Shown: positions 7,317 through 11,684 of the stretch, in pieces
Layout of the letters: each line of letters starts with the position of its first letter
How positions within the stretch are numbered: the stretch's first letter is position 1
Assembly (NCBI GenBank): GCA_034437615.1
Contig: DAOTTW010000347.1
Coordinates: 1 to 11,684 of the forward strand
Direction of reading: 5' to 3'
Length of the DNA stretch: 11,684 bases
From: DAOTTW01 sp034437615
GTDB lineage: Bacteria; Chloroflexota; Anaerolineae; Aggregatilineales; Phototrophicaceae
The notes under the pieces: model-generated
The model's input: only the letters and a program-made list of their open reading frames with translations
The model's database searches: none
What the model was told of the DNA's origin: nothing
Position numbers and translations under genes: made by a program

Positions 7317-8111
7317 ATGGATAAGCTGGATCACAACTCGGTGTCATCCGACGCCGAAACCACCGAAACACCCAAACAGGCGGCAACCGATGCGAACAGT
7401 CTGCCGATACCTGCTGCGGAGCAAACTGATACAGACGCCCCGACATCGCCCGCCCAAGCACCGACAAATGCCGACGCAGCGGCAAACACCGAAACGCCAG
7501 AGCCACCGCCGGAATTCGTGATCCGCCCACTAGCACGGGAGGACCGCGAATGGGTGGCGCATTTCCTGGATGCGCATTGGGGGTCCACGCAGGTTGTATC
7601 ACGCGGCGAAGCCTACTACGGGCATTTGCTACCCGGTTTCGTCGCAGAGCGCTACACGCCCGGTGTGCATGATATGCCGCATACAGATACGCACACAGAA
7701 GCCATGACAGGGCACGCGCCAGCGCAAAAGCAAGGCAAAGGCAAACACACACCAGCAGATGTGCCCACAGCAAAACGCCTGGGCCTGATTACGTATCACA
7801 TCGACGGGGACGAGTGCGAGATTCTGACGCTGGATAGCCTGGAGGAGAACAAGGGCGTCGGCACGGCGCTGTTAAACGAAGTGCGCACTGCGATGAAAAC
7901 ACATCAACCGCGCATCCGGCGCATCTGGCTTATCACCACGAACGACAACCTGACCGCGTTACGCTTCTGGCAGAAGCGTGAATTTGTGCTGGTGACCATT
8001 CATCGGGATGCCATCCAGCAAGCACGCCGCATCAAGCCACAAATCGCCATCGTCGGGCAGCATGGCATCCCCATTCGTGATGAGATCGAGCTAGAGTATC
8101 GGCTGCGCTAG
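7317..8111 (+). CDS. GNAT-family N-acetyltransferase with disordered N-terminal tail
   Basis: The C-terminal part is a GCN5-related acetyltransferase that would transfer an acetyl group from acetyl-CoA to an unknown amine. The fold starts at about residue 67 (FVIRPLAREDREWVAHFL). The acetyl-CoA pyrophosphate loop is ENKGVGTALL (177-186), and the following strand and helix are ITTNDNLTALRFWQKREF (206-223). The C-terminus IPIRDEIELEYRL resembles other uncharacterised GNAT proteins. Two features are odd. The first 65 residues are low-complexity, rich in Thr, Pro, Ala and Glu, and probably disordered. A polar His/Thr/Lys-rich insert of about 40 residues (about 113-153) also sits in the middle of the fold. 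I chose the ATG at 7317 because AGAGG (7304-7308) lies 8 bases before it; the ATG at 7311 is only 2 bases from that site. The gene diverges from the Argonaute-like gene. Confidence 0.85.
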   Translation: MDKLDHNSVSSDAETTETPKQAATDANSLPIPAAEQTDTDAPTSPAQAPTNADAAANTETPEPPPEFVIRPLAREDREWVAHFLDAHWGSTQVVSRGEAYYGHLLPGFVAERYTPGVHDMPHTDTHTEAMTGHAPAQKQGKGKHTPADVPTAKRLGLITYHIDGDECEILTLDSLEENKGVGTALLNEVRTAMKTHQPRIRRIWLITTNDNLTALRFWQKREFVLVTIHRDAIQQARRIKPQIAIVGQHGIPIRDEIELEYRLR

Positions 8112-8215
8112 CTGCGGCCTGAGATGCCAGACGCAGCAAGCCGCAGGGACGCTTGCTCAGGTAGCACGTCCCCACACAAACGTTGTGAATCGTAGAGGCA
8201 CCCAACGGGGTGTCC
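8111..8215. repeat. Hairpin-rich gap between the GNAT and Uma2 genes
   Basis: Three inverted repeats are packed here. TGCGGC (8113-8118) pairs with GCCGCA (8140-8145). GGGACG (8146-8151) pairs with CGTCCC (8167-8172) around an inner TGCT/AGCA stem (8154-8157 and 8163-8166). CACCC (8199-8203) pairs with GGGTG (8208-8212), preceded by CGTAGAGG. The first may help end the GNAT transcript, although no T-run follows. The last resembles the GTAGGG-type palindromes at 179 and 3241, with variation. They separate GNAT from Uma2 by 163 bases, so the two genes are probably not one operon. Confidence 0.5.
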
Positions 8216-8232
8216 GGGGCGGCGTCAGGTCA

Positions 8233-8267
8233 ATGATAATTTTAAACGTCAGTTGCAATCAAAAGGA
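8233..8267 (+). promoter_or_regulatory. Possible -10 box and ribosome binding site of the Uma2 gene
   Basis: The sequence TGATAATTTT at about 8234-8243 contains a GATAAT -10-like hexamer (five of six), but no good -35 box is seen. AAGGA at 8263-8267 lies 7 bases before the ATG at 8275 and fixes that start. A GTG at 8185 in the same frame would place 30 Arg- and Gly-rich residues in front, encoded by the palindromic repeat, and is not credible. Confidence 0.45.
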
Positions 8268-8274
8268 CGACAGC

Positions 8275-8943
8275 ATGACCGATGTGATGGACCAGCCAAG
8301 CACACCAACACAAGCAACACAGCAGGCAATCTCGCTACCAGAAGCGGTTCGGGCGCAGACATTCAGCGATGGGATGTCCTGGGACGATTTCTCGCGCATC
8401 TGGGATGAAATGGGGCCATTCGAGCTAATTAACGGGGAGGTTGTACCAGTGGGCACCAAATCATATACACACATCCGTATTCTGCGCCGCCTAAACCTGG
8501 CCATCAATAATTTCGCCGCTGCGGGTAATCTTGGCGAAGGGTATACAGAGGGAACGTTTATCCGCCCCGGTACAACGAACCGTAATTGGGTTAGAGGGTC
8601 GCGCATTCCCGATTTTATGTTTTATGCGCAAGCGCGGCTCGATGCCTATGACGCAACGTTGCAAGAAAGCGATGATGCACGCCCCCCGGCCCTGATCCCT
8701 GACCTTGTCGTTGAAGTGATTTCAAAGACCGATGGCTTTTTCGTAGTCGAAGAGAAAATAGAAGGCTATCTTCAGGATGGTGTGCAGCTTGTGTGGGTGA
8801 TAACGCCGCCGCTGCGCCTGATTTACGTGCACAGCGCAGGCAGCAACAGCATCCAGAAGCTCGGACAAGGCCAATCGCTGGCGGGTGGTGATGTGCTGCC
8901 TGGGTTTACGTTGGCGGTCAACGAGGTGTTCGCGCTGGGCTAA
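8275..8943 (+). CDS. Uma2-family (DUF820) PD-(D/E)XK restriction-endonuclease-fold protein
   Basis: This 222-residue protein has the family pattern in order: WDDFSRIWDEMGPFELINGE (36-55), the RIPDFMFY segment (110-117) with candidate metal-binding Asp113, PDLVVEVIS (142-150) with candidate Glu147, and EEKIEGYLQDGVQLVWVI (159-176) with candidate Lys161. These match the D...E...K layout of the PD-(D/E)XK fold. Uma2 proteins are very abundant in Cyanobacteria and Chloroflexota and often occur in many copies; their cellular role is not established, and transposon or restriction links have been proposed. The N-terminal 25 residues are Gln- and Thr-rich and variable. The stop codon overlaps the tail of the convergent permease gene by 4 bases. 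It lies about 1.1 kb from the start of the Argonaute-like gene on the opposite strand, which makes a functional link possible but unproven. Confidence 0.87.
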   Translation: MTDVMDQPSTPTQATQQAISLPEAVRAQTFSDGMSWDDFSRIWDEMGPFELINGEVVPVGTKSYTHIRILRRLNLAINNFAAAGNLGEGYTEGTFIRPGTTNRNWVRGSRIPDFMFYAQARLDAYDATLQESDDARPPALIPDLVVEVISKTDGFFVVEEKIEGYLQDGVQLVWVITPPLRLIYVHSAGSNSIQKLGQGQSLAGGDVLPGFTLAVNEVFALG

Positions 8944-10241
8944 TCAATGCGTTTCATGGTGCTGCGCCCCTGCATCAGCGTTTGCCACAGCAGCCCAACC
9001 ACAATCATGAACAGGCCCAATACCCACACGTTGCGCTCCACCCAGAAGGCCAGGAACAAGCACGCAGCCAGCCCCACCCACGCGATCCACGTCGGGAAGA
9101 GGCGCTCACTGGGCTTAAGCTGCAAGGCCGCCAGGTTGGTCAGCGCATAGTAAATCAGCACAGTGAAGGCACTGAACGACCACGTAAGCCCCACATCCCC
9201 AACCAGCACCAACAGCCCGATAAACACGCCCATGACAATCACAGCGGCGGTCGGCGTCGTCTCGGCGTCGTTCAGGCGGCCCGTGATGCGCGGCATATCC
9301 CCCCGGCGGCCCATCGCCAGCAACACACGCGATAAACCCAGGATCAGGTTCAGCAAGACGCCCAGCATGGCCGTAATCGCACCGATGGCGATCAATTCTG
9401 GCAGGCTGCGCGGGCTAAACGTGCGTGCTGCGGCTTCCAGCGGGGTTGCGGCGTCGGTAGCAGCACCGAGTTGGCCCGCGCCGACTGTGCCCACCGCCAC
9501 GAACGCCACGAAAAAGTACAGCAGCATGGTCGTCATCAACGTGATGATGATGGCACGTGGGATGGTGCGGCGCGGCTCGCGCACTTCTTCGCCCAACGTA
9601 GCGATGCGGCCATAACCCGTGTAGGCCACGAACATCAGCGCCGTTGCTTGCAGCAGCGCAGCCAGACCACCGCCGGGATGATCTGCAAAAATGGGGTCGA
9701 AATTGGCAGCCTGCACGCTCGGCAGGCCGAAAATCACGAAGGCCGCTAATATCAGCAACGTTGTGCCCACGATAGCCGCGTTTGCTGTGGCAGAGCGCCG
9801 GATGCCACCCAGCACGATCAGCGTCAGCACGACAACGGCCAGCAACGCCAGCGGCACAAACAGCGAATTCGGCAAAAAGAGCATATCAATCAGATAGCCA
9901 GAAAAACCCAACGCAGCAGTCGCCGCCGAAGCGCTTTTCGCCAGCAAGAACATCCAGCCAGCGACGAAACCCAGGCGCGGCGACAGATAGCGATAGCCAT
10001 ATTCGTAGGTGCCGCCGCTGACCGGGTGGTTGGCCGCGAGTTGGGCGCTATTCAGGCCGTTGCAGGTGGCGACACCCGCCGCCAGCATAATCGCTAGCAA
10101 CACCGAGCCGCCGGCAACCCCTGCGGCCAGCCCGACGCTGACGAAAATACCCGTGCCGACAATCGACCCCAGGCCCAGCAGCGCCGCATCCGCAACGCCG
10201 AGTTCACGTTGTAGTTGTTGCCGTAACGTTTGTTGTGCCAT
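8940..10241 (-). CDS. APC-superfamily amino acid permease
   Basis: This 433-residue inner-membrane transporter has about 12 predicted helices (roughly 17-41, 45-68, 88-117, 125-145, 153-173, 193-213, 228-252, 282-306, 330-347, 352-372, 383-400 and 404-422). The TM1 substrate-binding motif GSIVGTGIF (25-33) and the conserved TM6 region and loop FVAYTGYGRIATLGEEV (204-220), followed by a PRRTIPRAI segment, identify the amino acid-polyamine-organocation superfamily. It most likely takes up an amino acid or related amine by cation coupling; the substrate cannot be named. The ATG at 10241 has a strong ribosome binding site, GCAGGAGC, about 7 bases upstream. It follows the phosphatase gene by 24 bases and is probably on the same transcript. 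Its stop overlaps the stop of the convergent Uma2 gene. Confidence 0.93.
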   Translation of the reverse strand: MAQQTLRQQLQRELGVADAALLGLGSIVGTGIFVSVGLAAGVAGGSVLLAIMLAAGVATCNGLNSAQLAANHPVSGGTYEYGYRYLSPRLGFVAGWMFLLAKSASAATAALGFSGYLIDMLFLPNSLFVPLALLAVVVLTLIVLGGIRRSATANAAIVGTTLLILAAFVIFGLPSVQAANFDPIFADHPGGGLAALLQATALMFVAYTGYGRIATLGEEVREPRRTIPRAIIITLMTTMLLYFFVAFVAVGTVGAGQLGAATDAATPLEAAARTFSPRSLPELIAIGAITAMLGVLLNLILGLSRVLLAMGRRGDMPRITGRLNDAETTPTAAVIVMGVFIGLLVLVGDVGLTWSFSAFTVLIYYALTNLAALQLKPSERLFPTWIAWVGLAACLFLAFWVERNVWVLGLFMIVVGLLWQTLMQGRSTMKRID

Positions 10242-10265
10242 GCTGTTTGCTCCTGCGGGATAAAA

Positions 10266-11276
10266 TTATTTTTGTTCGCTGGCAATCAATGCTTCGGTGG
10301 CGCTGACCAGACGATCATGAAAGACGCCGTTGCTGACCAACATGCCTTTGTTCGGCAAAATCGCGCCCTGCGAAAAATCCAGCGGCGTCCCGTCGTAATC
10401 CGTCACCTTGCCACCAGCCGCCAGCACCAGCGCGGCCCCGGCTGCATGATCCCACGACATATGCGGGCGCTTGCTATCCAGGTTTGGCAGGCGCAGATAC
10501 ACATCGGCATCCCCGGCGGCGACGAGCGCGTATTTCTCCATGCTATCCAGTTCTTCGGTGCGTGCATGGGCTAAGCCGGCGTTCTGACGGACCTGTGCCA
10601 TACGGCTTTTGCTGGCGTGCTGCTGCTCCAAGCTCTGCACGATCAACACCTTATCGTCGCTGGCAGCCCGTGCCGACACACGGATTTCCGCGTTTGGGCC
10701 ACCAGCTAGCGGCTCACGGTAGGCACGGCCATCCTGCACATAAAAGAGCACCCCCGGCGGCTGGATGTCGCTTTCTGCGTTAGCCCCGCCGTAGCCAGGT
10801 GCAGCCATAATCGCGCCTGTGGGCTGGCCATCCGTCAGGATGCCGACGCCGATAGCATAGTGCCGCATCGCGATGAAGCCCTTCGTACCGTCAATCGGGT
10901 CAATCACCCAGGTGCGCGCCGCCTGACGCCCTTTGCCATGATCCAACCAGCTTAAAATCTCATCCTGCGTCACATTTAAATCCAGGATGCGCGTAATCAC
11001 GTTGATGATCTTGCTGCGCTGTTCGGGCGTGGTCAGCGCCATAAACTGCTCTCCGGCCTCCTCTGCGATGATGGCATCATCGGGGAAATACTGCCGTATC
11101 GCGTGGCTGATGATGGCCTGTGCGCCGTAATCCGCAATCGTAACGGGTTCTTTGTCGTTTTTATCCTGGCTGAATTTGTCGATGCTATGAAAGCTATCCT
11201 GCTGCACGGTCTGACATAGCAACGCAGCCTGTCGTACTGCTTGTTTAATCGCGTCCAGATTTTCCATAGGTGGCAT
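10266..11276 (-). CDS. 3'(2'),5'-bisphosphate nucleotidase-like phosphatase (inositol monophosphatase superfamily, HAL2 type)
   Basis: This 336-residue enzyme belongs to the Li+-sensitive, Mg2+-dependent phosphatase superfamily. Metal-site motifs are clear: EPVTIADYGAQ (43-53) with Asp49, EE at 72-73, WVIDPIDGTKGF (123-134) with Asp126 and Asp129, and WDHAAGAALVLAAGGKVTD (275-293) with Asp276. The length and the stretch of about 45 residues between EE and DPIDGT fit HAL2-type 3'(2'),5'-bisphosphate nucleotidases better than the shorter CysQ or inositol monophosphatase. HAL2 enzymes remove the 3' phosphate from PAP and PAPS, by-products of sulfate activation and sulfotransferase reactions. No sulfate-assimilation gene is in view, so the substrate is inferred from family. 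The start is ATG 11276 or ATG 11267; neither has a good ribosome binding site. It is probably first in an operon with the permease. Confidence 0.88.
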   Translation of the reverse strand: MPPMENLDAIKQAVRQAALLCQTVQQDSFHSIDKFSQDKNDKEPVTIADYGAQAIISHAIRQYFPDDAIIAEEAGEQFMALTTPEQRSKIINVITRILDLNVTQDEILSWLDHGKGRQAARTWVIDPIDGTKGFIAMRHYAIGVGILTDGQPTGAIMAAPGYGGANAESDIQPPGVLFYVQDGRAYREPLAGGPNAEIRVSARAASDDKVLIVQSLEQQHASKSRMAQVRQNAGLAHARTEELDSMEKYALVAAGDADVYLRLPNLDSKRPHMSWDHAAGAALVLAAGGKVTDYDGTPLDFSQGAILPNKGMLVSNGVFHDRLVSATEALIASEQK

Positions 11277-11542
11277 GTCTACATTCGTTTATGCGTTTAT
11301 TTACTTGCTTATTGACGAATCCATCCTGCAATACAAACTGTAGAGCGAAAAGCGTTAAAGTTCAACCATCAGCGCCAACAAAGCACAGAAACAGGCCGCT
11401 TTGCATAGAATACACCAGAATTGCAGGTGCGAAATTCGTGCGCTTTGCGCATTGGCGTTTTCAGGGCGGCGCGTTACACTCCGGTAGCACCACAGGGAAA
11501 CGTGGACGGTGAAAATTGGCAGTCGTTATGGCGGCTGACGCG
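11277..11542. other. Intergenic region upstream of the phosphatase gene
   Basis: I see no credible gene in these 266 bases. They are more A/T-rich than the rest near 11277-11340, where CGTTTAT occurs twice in a row of similar words (about 11286-11300). On the + strand TTGGCG (11452-11457) and TACACT (11475-11480), 17 bases apart, form a weak promoter-like pair with no recognisable gene behind it. The phosphatase promoter should lie here on the - strand, but I cannot place it. Confidence 0.4.
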
Positions 11543-11684
11543 CAGCCTCTCCACCGGGATGAACCGAAACAGTCCTTTGAACGGATTCGCGCCCTCGCCG
11601 TCGGCGAGCAGGGTCTCCATCTGTGTGACGACCTCCGACGCCGTCGCATACTCCAGCACGAAGAAGCCCACCGAGAGCCCGGAC
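11474..11684 (-). pseudogene. Fragment of a secretin-like (GspD, type II secretion) gene, truncated at the window edge
   Basis: The - strand frame that is open at the right edge reads VGFFVLEYATASEVVTQ, then a METLLADGEGANPFKG part, then LFRFIPVERL. This resembles the repeated N domains of GspD-type outer-membrane secretins, where a leucine-rich 'LxYAxAxEV' helix start is followed by a strand ending in '(R/I)P.ERLNAL'. The expected continuation NALLVV is absent: after Leu at 11543 the frame gives 22 unrelated residues and stops at 11474. All five Glu codons in the similar part are GAG and the GC content is visibly higher than in neighbouring genes. It may be a remnant from transfer, or the joint of a chimeric assembly. 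The 5' part lies outside the window. Identification rests on about 43 residues and is tentative. Confidence 0.45.

Noticed and set aside
8185..8274. GTG start for the Uma2 gene
   Set aside because: The 30 extra residues come from the palindromic intergenic repeat and there is no ribosome binding site; ATG 8275 has AAGGA 7 bases upstream.
7317..8943. GNAT plus Uma2 as a toxin-antitoxin pair
   Set aside because: GNAT toxins of the TacT type are short and paired with a small DNA-binding antitoxin; here the genes are 163 bases apart, the GNAT is 264 residues, and no antitoxin-like gene is present.
11528..11684. Open + strand frame beginning ATGGCGGCTGACGCG and running off the right edge
   Set aside because: The translation is Arg/His-rich without recognisable content and lies opposite the better-supported secretin-like frame.
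1..11684. CRISPR array, tRNA, rRNA or transposase genes
   Set aside because: I looked for regularly spaced repeats, cloverleaf-like sequence with a TTC-type loop, and DDE-type transposase frames; none is visible in this window.

Overview
This 11.7 kb window has about 57% GC by eye and carries nine tightly packed protein genes plus a broken fragment at the right edge. The gene set suggests a Chloroflexota bacterium (Anaerolineae or a related class). It includes an Uma2-family nuclease, an LtrA-family membrane protein, a HAL2-like nucleotidase, a stand-alone carA, a long Argonaute-like protein and small intergenic palindromes that start with a GTAGGG-like motif. That assignment is inference from gene content; there is no rRNA or tRNA to confirm it.

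Left part, + strand: a PucR-family regulator (281-1903) follows a 280-base leader that contains two hairpins. An unusual four-copy 8-base A/T repeat comes next, then carA (2087-3220), the glutaminase subunit of carbamoyl-phosphate synthetase, with no carB beside it. After a palindromic intergenic element comes a two-gene unit: an LtrA-family membrane protein (3337-4569) and, 6 bases later, a Fur-family metalloregulator (4576-5052).

Middle part: the most interesting gene is on the - strand (5047-7161 or 7206). It is a full-length prokaryotic Argonaute-like protein with recognisable N, PAZ/L2-like, MID and PIWI regions. Two of the four expected PIWI catalytic acids are replaced by alanine, so it looks like a slicing-dead guide-binding protein of the long-B type. 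Its stop codon overlaps the fur stop tail to tail. Divergent from it, on the + strand, are a GNAT acetyltransferase with a long disordered tail (7317-8111) and, after a hairpin-rich gap, an Uma2-family PD-(D/E)XK nuclease (8275-8943). This puts a predicted nuclease about 1.1 kb from a catalytically dead Argonaute. That arrangement is suggestive of an inactive-Argonaute defence module, but the genes are not in one operon.

Right part, - strand: a 3'(2'),5'-bisphosphate nucleotidase-like phosphatase (11276-10266) is followed 24 bases later by a 12-helix APC-family amino acid permease (10241-8940), probably one transcript. The last roughly 140 bases encode, on the - strand, a piece of what looks like a type II secretion secretin (GspD-like). 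It loses its similarity abruptly and has different codon use, so it may be a gene remnant or an assembly joint.
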